51,553 bases of DNA from an uncultured Mycoplasmatota bacterium. Its GTDB lineage: Bacteria; Bacillota_I; Bacilli_A; RF39; UBA660. The stretch is taken from the NCBI GenBank assembly GCA_900556025.1, contig USNG01000006.1, positions 1 through 51,553 on the forward strand. Reading direction: 5' to 3'. The notes under the pieces are model-generated. The model was not told where the DNA came from. It saw only the letters and a program-made list of their open reading frames with translations, and did not search any database. A program made the position numbers and the translations under genes. Shown here in pieces: positions 1-8,112 of the stretch (its first letter is position 1; each line of letters begins with the position of its first letter).

Positions 1-76
1 GCATTGATACCATTACAACACTTACTAGTACTATGCTTACTATTAATTCGACTAAAGTAAATCCTTTTTTATTCAT
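1..76 (-). CDS. Prepilin-type N-terminal fragment (cut by window edge)
   Basis: This is the first 25 codons of a gene that runs off the left edge. The peptide starts MNKKGFTLVELIVSIVLVSV, a class III (type IV pilin/pseudopilin) leader: short basic leader, Gly before the cleavage site, then F-T-L-V-E with the invariant Glu at mature position 5 and a hydrophobic helix. Such proteins are cut and N-methylated by a prepilin peptidase and assembled into a pilus or competence pseudopilus. The start is supported by AGGTGG five bases upstream. The mature part cannot be seen, so its module is unknown. It differs from the other prepilins in this window (LIVSIVLVSV instead of LLAVIAILAI), so it may be a minor pseudopilin. 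Family call is secure; role is inferred. Confidence 0.85.
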   Translation of the reverse strand, partial: MNKKGFTLVELIVSIVLVSVVMVSM

Positions 77-99
77 ACAATCCACCTATTATCAACAAA

Positions 100-105
100 A
101 TTATA
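100..105 (-). promoter_or_regulatory. Possible extended -10 for the leftmost prepilin gene
   Basis: On the minus strand TATAAT is preceded by TG one base before it (TGATATAAT), an extended -10 about 24 bases ahead of the prepilin start. No good -35 box is visible, so this is tentative. Confidence 0.35.
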
Positions 106-150
106 TCACACTTTTTATAAATAAAAAAGAAAAACTATACCATCATAATA

Positions 151-180
151 TTGATAGTAAAGAATTTTATATGATATAAT
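151..180 (+). promoter_or_regulatory. SigA-type promoter of the ispH fusion gene
   Basis: TTGATA (151-156), an 18-base spacer, then TATAAT (175-180) lies 26 bases ahead of the start codon, with AGGAG between. This is a good housekeeping promoter and gives a short leader with no room for a riboswitch. Confidence 0.65.
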
Positions 181-206
181 TTTTATACAAAGGAGAATAC
201 AAAAAT

Positions 207-2096
207 ATGATATATTATCCAAAATTATACGGAACATGTGCAGGAGCAGATAAAGCTATTGATTTAGCTTATACACTAAGAAAAGAATATAATGATAAAA
301 ACATATATATTTATAAGGAAATACTACATAATAGTTTTATAATAAATGATTTAGAAAAGAAAAATATTAAATGTATTGATGACTTAAGTATAGTAACCCC
401 AAATGATTTATTAATTATTAGAGCTCATGGAGAACCAAAAAGTACATATGATTATTTAAATGAACATGATTTAGTCTACTATGACGCAACATGTAAAAAT
501 GTACTTAGAATACATGAATTAGTAGAAGCAAAATATAATGAACATAAAAATATAATCATTATAGGCAAAAAGAATCACCCAGAAGTTATAGGTACAAATG
601 GATGGTGTGATAATGAAGCATTAATAATTGAAAATGAAGATGATTATAATAAAATAGATAAAAATAAAGAATATTACATAGTTTGTCAAACAACTATAAA
701 AGAAGATTCTATAAATGAATTACTATCTTATATGGATAAAAATAATATCAAATATGATTTTGATAATACAATATGTAATAATCAAAGAATAATACAAGAT
801 TATGCTGTAGAACTGGCTAAACAAGTAGATGTTATGTTTGTAATCGGAGGAAAAGAAAGCTCAAATACTAAAGAATTATTTAATAAGTGTTCTAAAGTAT
901 GCAAAAGTTATTATTTTAGTGACATAAATGAATTTTATAATCATATAAAGAAAGAAAACTATACTTTGCTTACTAAAATTGGAATTACTGGAGGAGCATC
1001 TACTCCAAAAAGACAAATATATGAATATACTCATCTACTTGAATTTATTATCTACTATAAATCTAAATTAAAAGAATTAGAACAAGAAATGCAAAAATTA
1101 AATAAACAATTCATAAATAAAAAAGATAACAAATTAGTATTGGAATTAATTAATAAATTTATTAATATTAATCAAGGTGGTAAATATATAAGAGGTTGTT
1201 TAATAGATCTAGGATATAAAGTATTTAAACAAGATGATTATGTAAATAGTTTATCTCTAGCATATGAAACATTTCAAACTTCTATATTAGTTCATGATGA
1301 TATTATCGATAATTCTAATTTAAGAAGAGGAAAAGAAACAATATCTTATAGTTATAAGAAAGAATTTGAAGAATTTATTAAAAATAATGATACTCATAAT
1401 TCTTTAGCTCTTTGTATCGGAGATTATGGTTTATTCTTAGCAAATGACATAATAATTAAGAAGTATAAAAATGACAAAAACTTCCCTAAATTATTTGAAT
1501 ATTATAATAATATAGTTTTAAATACTATTAAAGGTGAAATTATAGATGTTTATCTTCCATTTAAAGAACAACATATGAAAAATCATGATTTAAGTGAAGA
1601 TGATATATTAGAAATATATAGATTAAAAACTTCTTGGTATACTATAGTTGGTCCTTTTGCTTTAGGTTTAATATTAGGTGGTGCTAAAACAAAAGATATT
1701 AAAGAATTTGAAACTATTTTAGAACCACTTGGTATTGCATTCCAAATAAAAGATGACATACTAGGAATTTATAGTAATAATGAAGTACTAGGAAAACCAG
1801 TATTCTCAGATATAGAAGAATTTAAACAGACAATTTTATATTCTTATATTAAATTAAATAAACCAAATGAATACAAAGAATTATTAAAATATTATGGACA
1901 AAAAGGATTATCAAAAGATGATGCTATAAAAGTACAAGAATTAATAAAATCTTCTGGTTCACTAGAATATGCAACTAATAAAATGAATGAATTATTTGAT
2001 ATCACTGAAGAAAAATTAAGATTAATTCATGTTAATGATTATGTAAAAAATATTCTTCTTGGACTTACAACTTACTTAAAAATAAGAGAAAAATAA
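207..2096 (+). CDS. ispH: IspH-polyprenyl synthase fusion protein
   Basis: A 629-residue fusion of two isoprenoid enzymes. Residues about 1-282 are 4-hydroxy-3-methylbut-2-enyl diphosphate reductase (IspH/LytB), the last MEP-pathway step, giving IPP and DMAPP. The three [4Fe-4S] cysteines are in GTCAGADKAI, DATCKNV and TICNNQ; HNSFI, RAHGEP, HPEVIGT, QTT, SSNT and TGGASTP are also present. Residues about 285-629 are a trans-polyprenyl diphosphate synthase (GGKYIRG; first Asp-rich motif DDIIDNSNLRRG near residue 363; GDYGLF; second motif QIKDDILGIY near residue 515). The DDILG form of the second motif resembles short-chain geranylgeranyl/farnesyl synthases of lactobacilli. IspH products are directly the synthase substrates. 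The frame is open throughout with a coiled, Lys/Glu-rich linker, so this is a real fusion and not a read error unless the assembly is wrong. Chain length of the product cannot be told. Confidence 0.93.
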   Translation: MIYYPKLYGTCAGADKAIDLAYTLRKEYNDKNIYIYKEILHNSFIINDLEKKNIKCIDDLSIVTPNDLLIIRAHGEPKSTYDYLNEHDLVYYDATCKNVLRIHELVEAKYNEHKNIIIIGKKNHPEVIGTNGWCDNEALIIENEDDYNKIDKNKEYYIVCQTTIKEDSINELLSYMDKNNIKYDFDNTICNNQRIIQDYAVELAKQVDVMFVIGGKESSNTKELFNKCSKVCKSYYFSDINEFYNHIKKENYTLLTKIGITGGASTPKRQIYEYTHLLEFIIYYKSKLKELEQEMQKLNKQFINKKDNKLVLELINKFININQGGKYIRGCLIDLGYKVFKQDDYVNSLSLAYETFQTSILVHDDIIDNSNLRRGKETISYSYKKEFEEFIKNNDTHNSLALCIGDYGLFLANDIIIKKYKNDKNFPKLFEYYNNIVLNTIKGEIIDVYLPFKEQHMKNHDLSEDDILEIYRLKTSWYTIVGPFALGLILGGAKTKDIKEFETILEPLGIAFQIKDDILGIYSNNEVLGKPVFSDIEEFKQTILYSYIKLNKPNEYKELLKYYGQKGLSKDDAIKVQELIKSSGSLEYATNKMNELFDITEEKLRLIHVNDYVKNILLGLTTYLKIREK

Positions 2097-2125
2097 AAGG
2101 CTGATTTCAAAATCAGTCTTTATTT
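2097..2125. terminator. Bidirectional terminator after the ispH fusion
   Basis: Inverted repeat GGCTGATT/AATCAGTC with T-rich flanks on both sides, between two convergent genes. It overlaps the stop of the minus-strand SH3 gene and can serve both strands. Confidence 0.6.
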
Positions 2126-3243
2126 TGTATTTCTTTTTTATTCTTCTTAACTACAAATATAATTGCTATTATAACTAAAACACATATTATAGAACAAACA
2201 ATCCAAATAAATGCATTATTATCAGTGATTTTATTATTATCAGTATTAGGTTTATCATTTTTATTAGCATCTTCTTTATAATCATAAAATGTTTTTAAAA
2301 CCCAACCACTTCCACTAGAAGAAACAATATAATATGAATCATTTCCTTTAGAATCTTTATATTTATAAGCTTCAGTTATTTTAGTATTTTCATCAATTAC
2401 ACCTACTTCGTTAGCATTTGAGTTAGCACTAGAATAAATCTTATCACCACTCACAATAGTAGCAGTTTCATTTTCTAATATGTCAGAATTAATTTGTTCA
2501 GCATAATCAACATTATCACCACTAATTAAAATCCAAACAGATTTTCCATCTAAATTATATAAACCATATGTAATAGTATGATTATTATTAACTGTATTTT
2601 TAATAGCAGTTAATGTTATTACTTTATCTTTAGAAACTTTGGTATTAGTTTTCTTACCATCGGGTTCATCATAAACATAAGTATCATTTAATAAAACAAC
2701 TTTTTTTGTTGATTCTTGTACAAATGAGTCTTGACCTTTAATCCAGCCTTTAATACCATCTGCTTCAACATAATACCAAACAAGCCACACACCATAAGAA
2801 TAAGTTGTTTTGATTGATGCATTTGGAGAAATCTTTCCAACAATGTTAGAATTATCTTCGGGGCTTTCATATAAATTAACAGTATTAGCAACTTTTAAAT
2901 TTTCTTGAACTTCTTCTATGGCTAAATATGCGCTTTGTCCATTTTTAACAGCAAGAATCCATCCTTCATTTTTTTCATATTCTACATAAATCCATATGCC
3001 ATCATCAGTTTGTTTTTTAGCTTTAGCAGTAGCATAACCATCTTTTGGAATAGTTATTCCAATTTCATTATCTGTAGTAGCAGAAGAGTCAGCATACAAC
3101 TTTATACCTGACTTTTCTAATACCCAAATACTTGCTGTTTTATTTTCATATGTTTCTGGTTTAACTACATCTTTAGCAAAAACATTAAAAGGCAATAAGA
3201 TCAAGCCAAAAGCTATAATAAGCAAAATATATATCTTTTTCAT
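2113..3243 (-). CDS. Membrane-anchored secreted protein with SH3-like repeats
   Basis: 376 residues. A Sec signal peptide covers residues 1-23 (basic start, hydrophobic core, cleavage after VFA). It is followed by about four bacterial SH3-like (SH3b) units, roughly residues 40-100, 108-175, 180-250 and 257-318, seen from recurring patterns such as LYADSSATTDNEIG, NLYESPEDNSNIVGKI and YSSANSNANEVG that end in W-I-x-V/GWVLK. A polar linker then leads to a C-terminal membrane helix (IWIVCSIICVLVIIAIIFVV) and a basic tail. SH3b domains usually bind peptidoglycan or mediate protein contacts at the wall, so a membrane-tethered wall-binding protein is likely. It lies 15 bases downstream of the InlB/glycine-rich gene on the same strand and may be co-transcribed with it. 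No catalytic domain is visible. Function is unknown beyond surface attachment. Confidence 0.75.
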   Translation of the reverse strand: MKKIYILLIIAFGLILLPFNVFAKDVVKPETYENKTASIWVLEKSGIKLYADSSATTDNEIGITIPKDGYATAKAKKQTDDGIWIYVEYEKNEGWILAVKNGQSAYLAIEEVQENLKVANTVNLYESPEDNSNIVGKISPNASIKTTYSYGVWLVWYYVEADGIKGWIKGQDSFVQESTKKVVLLNDTYVYDEPDGKKTNTKVSKDKVITLTAIKNTVNNNHTITYGLYNLDGKSVWILISGDNVDYAEQINSDILENETATIVSGDKIYSSANSNANEVGVIDENTKITEAYKYKDSKGNDSYYIVSSSGSGWVLKTFYDYKEDANKNDKPNTDNNKITDNNAFIWIVCSIICVLVIIAIIFVVKKNKKEIQNKD

Positions 3244-3258
3244 AATTTAAATTCCCTT

Positions 3259-5466
3259 CTATCGTTTATTACGCATCAATGCAATGCCAGAACCACCATT
3301 ACCACCACTTCCAGTAACACCATATCCACAGCCGCCGCCTCCGCCGCCTGCTCCAGTGTTACTACCAGCAGAATAGCCTGTGGAACCAGTGTCGCCTCCA
3401 CCGCCACGAGCGCCACCACCGTTTCCACCATAACCACCTGTTTGAGGATAAAACCAACCTACCCATTGATTTCCTGAAACAACACATAAGGCCCCACCGC
3501 CGCCTCCACCTGAATAAAGTGGGAACGCTGAAGATGCGAAACCATAAGTACTACTACCTTGACCTACGCCTCCACCATTACCAGTGTTTTGTCCATTAGA
3601 GCCATTAGAACCCCCAGTACCTCCTTGAACATAATAAACATAACTTCCATTTCCAGAAGCACCGCCTCCAGAGCCACCACTACTACCTGCACTACCAGCT
3701 CTTGAGCCACCGCCACCAGAAGCAGAATAACTTCCAAAAGAAGTTCTACCACCAGAGCCAGCATAACTGCCTCCAGGGTATCCTCCACTCCCACCAGCAC
3801 CGATAGTAATATTATAAGAACCATTTTGCAGTAAAATATTAGAATGATTAGAAGTATAACCAGCAGAACCGCCGCCGCCTCCTTGACAAGAAGAACCATC
3901 ATCACGACCACCGCCTCCGCCGCCGCCTCCACCAACTAGTGAAAGGTCAACTCTCATACAAGCTTTCATTGTAAGTGTTCCACTTGATAAGAATTTAACA
4001 TACCAACCTCCTGAATCAGTAGCAACTGAATATCTACCAGTATAACTAAAATAATTTGTTACATTACTTGCTGTCGCAGTTACCATAGAACTATTCCATC
4101 TAGCAGTTACAGTATGAGCAGTAGTTTTATTCATTACAGTACTATTAGTTATTTGATTTCCATATTCATCATACCATCCAGTTAAACTACTACATGTCGG
4201 AGTTGTAACATTTGTAGGTAATGTATAATTGCTTCCATAATTTATTGTTTTAGTTGTATTTGTTTGACCATTAGCATAAACAAATGTAACAGTTACAGCA
4301 TTAACTCTCCAATGAGCATATAATGTTTGAGTAGTTGTTATTTTTACTTTTGTACCACTTGTAACAACACTACCATTAGTAGGATCAGTATACCAACCTA
4401 AGAATGAGTATCCAGCTCTACTTGCTGTTGGTAAGCTTCCATATTTTGCATCATAAACAACTGTTTTATTAGTATAACTTGGTGTTCCTCCATTTCCGTT
4501 AAATGTTACAGTATAACTTTTAGCATCCCAGTGAGCATATAATGTTTTAGCTTCTGGTCTATCTAAAATACTAGAACTATCTATCTTATCACCATTAACT
4601 TTTTCAGTATACCAACCAGCAAATTCATATCCTTCTCTTGTAGGTTCTGGTAAAGTTCCATATGATTTAGTATAAGTTACATTCTTACTACTCTCACCCG
4701 TTAATGTTCCACCATTAGCATTAAACGTAATTTTATATTCTTTCTCTTTAACTTTGAAAAAGCATCTAATATCATCCATTACATTAGGAATAACCAACTT
4801 TCCAGAAGAAGCTGTATAACTAGAAGCATTACATAAATTAGCTCCACCTTCAGAAGCATCATATTCATAACCATCTTTAAAATTTATATAAAAGATAGCA
4901 TCTCTATTCATAAGAATATTAGTTTCGCATCTATCTTCTCCACATTTATTTTTATTATAATAAATAGAATCAACTAAATTTTCTCTATTTGCTTTAATTA
5001 TTACTTGATATGATTTATCAATAACCCAAGGATTAGAATACGTACCTTTTCCAGTAACTCTTGTTTTATTTCTTACATATTCTACAAGTCTATTATTAAA
5101 TACATTTGTTTTAGGATAAGTAGTCTTACCTACAACATATGCATTATTATCATCACCAGTTAAAGACCAATATCCATTAACATCATATAGCCAGGATGAA
5201 TCATTAGCACTTCCTAAATCTTTAGAAAGATCATATTCATATTTGTTAATAAGTCCACCTTTATTAAATCCAGATACATTAAATATTCCTTTTTCACTAA
5301 AACCATATTTAGTATCTTCAGAAACAATATATCTAGAATAATCATCTTCAAAATTTTCCTCCATATATTTATTAGCCAATTTTCTTCCATCTTCAAATGT
5401 TCCAGCACTAATAAATAAAGGCATAAAACATAATAATGGAATTAATAATTTAAAAAGTTTTCTCAC
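3259..5466 (-). CDS. Large secreted protein: InlB-type repeats plus glycine-rich domain
   Basis: 735 residues when started at the second GTG (AAAGGG seven bases upstream); an in-frame GTG at 5475 lies too close to that ribosome binding site. A signal peptide (about residues 1-21) is followed by a unique region containing GKGTYSNPWVI. Next come two to three Listeria-Bacteroides/InlB B-type repeats (about residues 245-460) with the hallmarks VTFNGNGG, GYSFLGWYTDPTNG and TLYAHW. The C-terminal 230 residues are extremely glycine-rich, starting at LVGGGGGGGGGR and with IGAGGSGG, like glycine-rich domains of phage tail fibres and some surface proteins. There is no sortase motif or membrane tail, so attachment is unclear. 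Likely an adhesin or envelope protein. It is upstream of the SH3-repeat gene. The glycine codons give a local GC-rich patch (about 3290-3950) unlike the surroundings. Confidence 0.75.
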   Translation of the reverse strand: MRKLFKLLIPLLCFMPLFISAGTFEDGRKLANKYMEENFEDDYSRYIVSEDTKYGFSEKGIFNVSGFNKGGLINKYEYDLSKDLGSANDSSWLYDVNGYWSLTGDDNNAYVVGKTTYPKTNVFNNRLVEYVRNKTRVTGKGTYSNPWVIDKSYQVIIKANRENLVDSIYYNKNKCGEDRCETNILMNRDAIFYINFKDGYEYDASEGGANLCNASSYTASSGKLVIPNVMDDIRCFFKVKEKEYKITFNANGGTLTGESSKNVTYTKSYGTLPEPTREGYEFAGWYTEKVNGDKIDSSSILDRPEAKTLYAHWDAKSYTVTFNGNGGTPSYTNKTVVYDAKYGSLPTASRAGYSFLGWYTDPTNGSVVTSGTKVKITTTQTLYAHWRVNAVTVTFVYANGQTNTTKTINYGSNYTLPTNVTTPTCSSLTGWYDEYGNQITNSTVMNKTTAHTVTARWNSSMVTATASNVTNYFSYTGRYSVATDSGGWYVKFLSSGTLTMKACMRVDLSLVGGGGGGGGGRDDGSSCQGGGGGSAGYTSNHSNILLQNGSYNITIGAGGSGGYPGGSYAGSGGRTSFGSYSASGGGGSRAGSAGSSGGSGGGASGNGSYVYYVQGGTGGSNGSNGQNTGNGGGVGQGSSTYGFASSAFPLYSGGGGGGALCVVSGNQWVGWFYPQTGGYGGNGGGARGGGGDTGSTGYSAGSNTGAGGGGGGCGYGVTGSGGNGGSGIALMRNKR

Positions 5467-5536
5467 CCTAATCACCCTTTATTATATAAATATATTAGCA
5501 TATTTTTTATAGAAATTAAAGAAAAAAGAAAAACCA

Positions 5537-6238
5537 TTAAGCTTTTCCTTTAGTAATATTTCTATTTTGATAAGACTCAAGTGCTTTATCAAATTCACTC
5601 TCATCAAAATCAGGAAAACAAGTACTTGTAAAATATATTTCAGCATAACTAATACTATATAACATAAAATTACTTATTCTTATTTCACCACTTGTTCTAA
5701 TTAATAAATCTACTGGAGGTAAATCATTATATAAGTAATGATAATAACTTTCAGTAGTTAATTCTTCTATATTTAATTTATTTTCTAATACTAGATTAAC
5801 TATTTTCTTAGTAGTATCAACTATTTCAGCTTGACCACCATAATTTATGCAAAAATTAAATGTTCCTTTCTTACAATCTTTAGTACCCTCTTCAATTTCT
5901 TTCATAACATTCATTACTTCATCACTTAAAGGTTTACCTCTTCCAGAAAACACTACTTTAATATCATTTTTTATAAAGAAATTTTTATCTTTCTTAAATG
6001 CTTTAACAAACAAATCCATTAAATAATTTACTTCTTCTGGACTTCTTTTAAAGTTTTCAGTAGAAAAAGCAAAAACACTCAAATATTTAACACCTTTATC
6101 TAATATGTATAATGCAGTTTTCTTAAGTCTTTTATATCCTGCATAATGTCCTTCTGTTCTTTTCATTCCTTGTCTTGTTGCCCATCTTCCATTACCATCC
6201 ATAATTATCGCAACATGATTTGGTATTCCGTTTTTCAT
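5537..6238 (-). CDS. uppS: Undecaprenyl diphosphate synthase (cis-isoprenyl transferase)
   Basis: 233 residues, slightly short of the usual 240-250. It condenses farnesyl diphosphate with IPP in cis to make undecaprenyl diphosphate, the wall lipid carrier. Visible motifs are HVAIIMDGNGRWA (catalytic Asp), FAFSTENFKR, FNFCINYGGQ, and RTSGEIRISNF with the substrate-binding Arg and Ser residues near the C-terminus. The usual NYGGR is NYGGQ here, a mild variation. It stands alone, without the cdsA, dxr and rseP neighbours found in Bacillus. It faces away from mgtE and shares a divergent promoter region with it. The ribosome binding site is a weak purine stretch (GAGAGAGAT). The synthase half of the IspH fusion about 3.4 kb away could supply its allylic substrate (inference). 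Confidence 0.93.
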   Translation of the reverse strand: MKNGIPNHVAIIMDGNGRWATRQGMKRTEGHYAGYKRLKKTALYILDKGVKYLSVFAFSTENFKRSPEEVNYLMDLFVKAFKKDKNFFIKNDIKVVFSGRGKPLSDEVMNVMKEIEEGTKDCKKGTFNFCINYGGQAEIVDTTKKIVNLVLENKLNIEELTTESYYHYLYNDLPPVDLLIRTSGEIRISNFMLYSISYAEIYFTSTCFPDFDESEFDKALESYQNRNITKGKA

Positions 6239-6305
6239 ATATCTCTCTCTTTCATGAGTTATTATACTATAGACTACATAGTTTTTAATATATTTTTATT
6301 CAATA

Positions 6306-6336
6306 TTGACACAATTTATTAATTTTATAGTATAAT
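6306..6336 (+). promoter_or_regulatory. Promoter of mgtE
   Basis: TTGACA (6306-6311) and TATAAT (6331-6336) are separated by 19 bases, slightly long, just upstream of the mgtE start. The leader is under 25 bases, so no M-box Mg2+ riboswitch fits here. Confidence 0.5.
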
Positions 6337-6362
6337 TTTAGAAGAAATGTGCGGGTGATATT

Positions 6363-7697
6363 ATGTTAGATAGAATTAAAAAGTTAATTGATGAGAAAAA
6401 ATATGTAAAAATCAAAGATTTACTTAATGAAATGAATGAACATGATATAGCAGAAATTCTTGAAGAATTACCTTCTAATGAAGCATTAAAACTATTTAGA
6501 CTTCTTCCTAAAGACATCGCAGCTGATGTATTTTCTTATTTAGAAACCGATACAGAAGCTATAATGATATCTTCTTTAAGTGAAAAAGAAGCTGTTGAAA
6601 TTATTAATGATATGTATGCTGATGATGCAGCTGATTTAATGGATGAAATGCCTGCAAATGTTGTTAAAAGATTATTATCAAGGGTTGATGAAAGCACTAG
6701 AAGAGATATAAATTTATTACTTAAATATCCAGATAATTCAGCTGGAAGTATAATGACTGTAGAATATCTTGATTTTAAAGAATATATAACTATAAAAGAT
6801 GCTATTAAAAAGATTAAAAAAGAATATGATGATAAAGAAACTATTGATACATGTTTTGTAACAGATAAAAAAAGAAAATTGATTGGAACAATCAGTTTAA
6901 AAGATTTAGTTATTAATGATGAAGATACTCCATTAAATGAAATAATGAATGATGAAATTCATTCTGTAAATACACTAACTGATCAAGAAGAAGTAGCAAA
7001 TATTATTCAAGATTATGATTTAACAAGTATTCCAGTTGTAGATTCAGAAGGAAAATTAGTAGGAATAATTACTATTGATGATATAGTTGATATTATTGAA
7101 GAAGAAGCAACTGAAGATATGCAAAAAATGGCAGCTATTGTTCCAACTGAAAAGTCATATTTTAAACTGTCTGTCTTTGATTTATGGAAAAGTAGAATTC
7201 CATGGCTATTAGTCTTAATGATTTCAGCCACATTCACTGGAAAAATAATTGAACATTATGAATCAGCTTTAAGTGTTTATGTCATTTTAACATCATTTAT
7301 TCCAATGATAATGAATACAGGTGGAAATGCTGGAGGTCAATCATCAGCAACAATAATTCGTGGTTTATCACTTGACGACATTGAATTTAAAGATTCATTT
7401 AAAGTAATGTTTAAAGAATTATGTACCGCATTCTTAGTAGGATTAACTCTTGCAATTGCAAATTTTGCAAAGTTAATGCTAATTGATGGAATTGAATTTA
7501 AAATATCTTTAGTAGTTAGTTTAACTATTATTCTAGTTGTATGTGTAGCTAAAGTAATTGGTTCATTCTTACCAATACTTGCTAAAAAATTAGGATTTGA
7601 TCCAACAGTAATGGCAAGTCCATTTATCACAACATTAGTTGATGCTATATCATTATTTGTATATTTCAATATAGCAACTAGTATTTTAGGAATATAA
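6363..7697 (+). CDS. mgtE: Magnesium transporter MgtE
   Basis: 444 residues, normal length for MgtE. Order of domains: N-terminal superhelical MgtE_N domain (about 1-125, with ELPSNEALKLFRLLPKDIAADVF-like Asp/Glu-rich repeats), two CBS domains (about 130-250, including LIGTISLKDLV and LVGIITIDDIVDII), a connecting helix, then five membrane helices from about residue 275. NTGGNAGGQSSATIIRGL is the pore signature. The cytosolic domains sense Mg2+ and close the pore when Mg2+ is high. The gene is single, preceded by GGGTGAT and followed by a strong terminator. No riboswitch precedes it, so control is probably mainly at the protein level (inference). Confidence 0.95.
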   Translation: MLDRIKKLIDEKKYVKIKDLLNEMNEHDIAEILEELPSNEALKLFRLLPKDIAADVFSYLETDTEAIMISSLSEKEAVEIINDMYADDAADLMDEMPANVVKRLLSRVDESTRRDINLLLKYPDNSAGSIMTVEYLDFKEYITIKDAIKKIKKEYDDKETIDTCFVTDKKRKLIGTISLKDLVINDEDTPLNEIMNDEIHSVNTLTDQEEVANIIQDYDLTSIPVVDSEGKLVGIITIDDIVDIIEEEATEDMQKMAAIVPTEKSYFKLSVFDLWKSRIPWLLVLMISATFTGKIIEHYESALSVYVILTSFIPMIMNTGGNAGGQSSATIIRGLSLDDIEFKDSFKVMFKELCTAFLVGLTLAIANFAKLMLIDGIEFKISLVVSLTIILVVCVAKVIGSFLPILAKKLGFDPTVMASPFITTLVDAISLFVYFNIATSILGI

Positions 7698-7733
7698 AAA
7701 AATTCTTACCACAAAAGTAAGAATTTTTTATTA
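7697..7733. terminator. Bidirectional terminator after mgtE
   Basis: Nine-base perfect stem AATTCTTAC (7701-7709) with GTAAGAATT (7717-7725), T-run on the plus side and A-run on the other. It separates mgtE from the convergent gene ending at 7748 and can stop both. Confidence 0.8.
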
Positions 7734-7747
7734 TATAACTATATTTT

Positions 7748-8110
7748 TCACTTTGATTGTTTATGGCTTAAAACATCACTTTTAACATTATACATTTCAT
7801 TAGAATAAGAGCTTAAAGCATCTCTATAGTTTGTTAATGTTTTAAGTACATATTCACCCGATACTTCAAGATATCCCTCACATGATAAAACGCCAAGTTC
7901 ATAATCACTATCAGATGTAATTGTTGAATGAATTATTTCTCCAGTGATAATATCTTGTAACACACCTGGTTTAATTATTTTACATAATATTGGAAAATAA
8001 TAATCTCCAACATCAAAGTAACTCTTATCAAGTACTGGAATATCAATACATTCTAAATTATATTTCCAAACTCCTCTATTATGATTTAAATAAGCCAAAG
8101 CATATCTCAT
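7748..8110 (-). CDS. Hypothetical 120-residue protein
   Basis: I do not recognise this protein. It is a soluble, mixed-charge sequence with no signal peptide or membrane segment. The middle, around residues 30-75, looks like a small beta-rich domain (SYFDVGDYYFPILCKIIKPG, then TSDSDYELGVLSCEGYLEVSGEY), followed by a helical tail. It starts two bases after the stop of the gene at 8113-8979 and is clearly in the same transcript, so the two may act together. Codon use looks like that of neighbours. Confidence 0.6.
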   Translation of the reverse strand: MRYALAYLNHNRGVWKYNLECIDIPVLDKSYFDVGDYYFPILCKIIKPGVLQDIITGEIIHSTITSDSDYELGVLSCEGYLEVSGEYVLKTLTNYRDALSSYSNEMYNVKSDVLSHKQSK

Positions 8111-8112
8111 TT

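Noticed and set aside
207..2096. Mycoplasma genetic code (TGA as Trp)
   Set aside because: TGA is used as a true stop, for example in spoIIGA and the SH3 gene, and Trp residues use TGG.
3564..3935. Plus- or minus-frame open reading frames over the glycine-rich region
   Set aside because: Low-complexity shadow of the glycine codons of the real gene; no ribosome binding site and no sensible protein.
6240..6362. M-box Mg2+ riboswitch upstream of mgtE
   Set aside because: The -10 box is under 30 bases from the start codon, so there is no space for the RNA.
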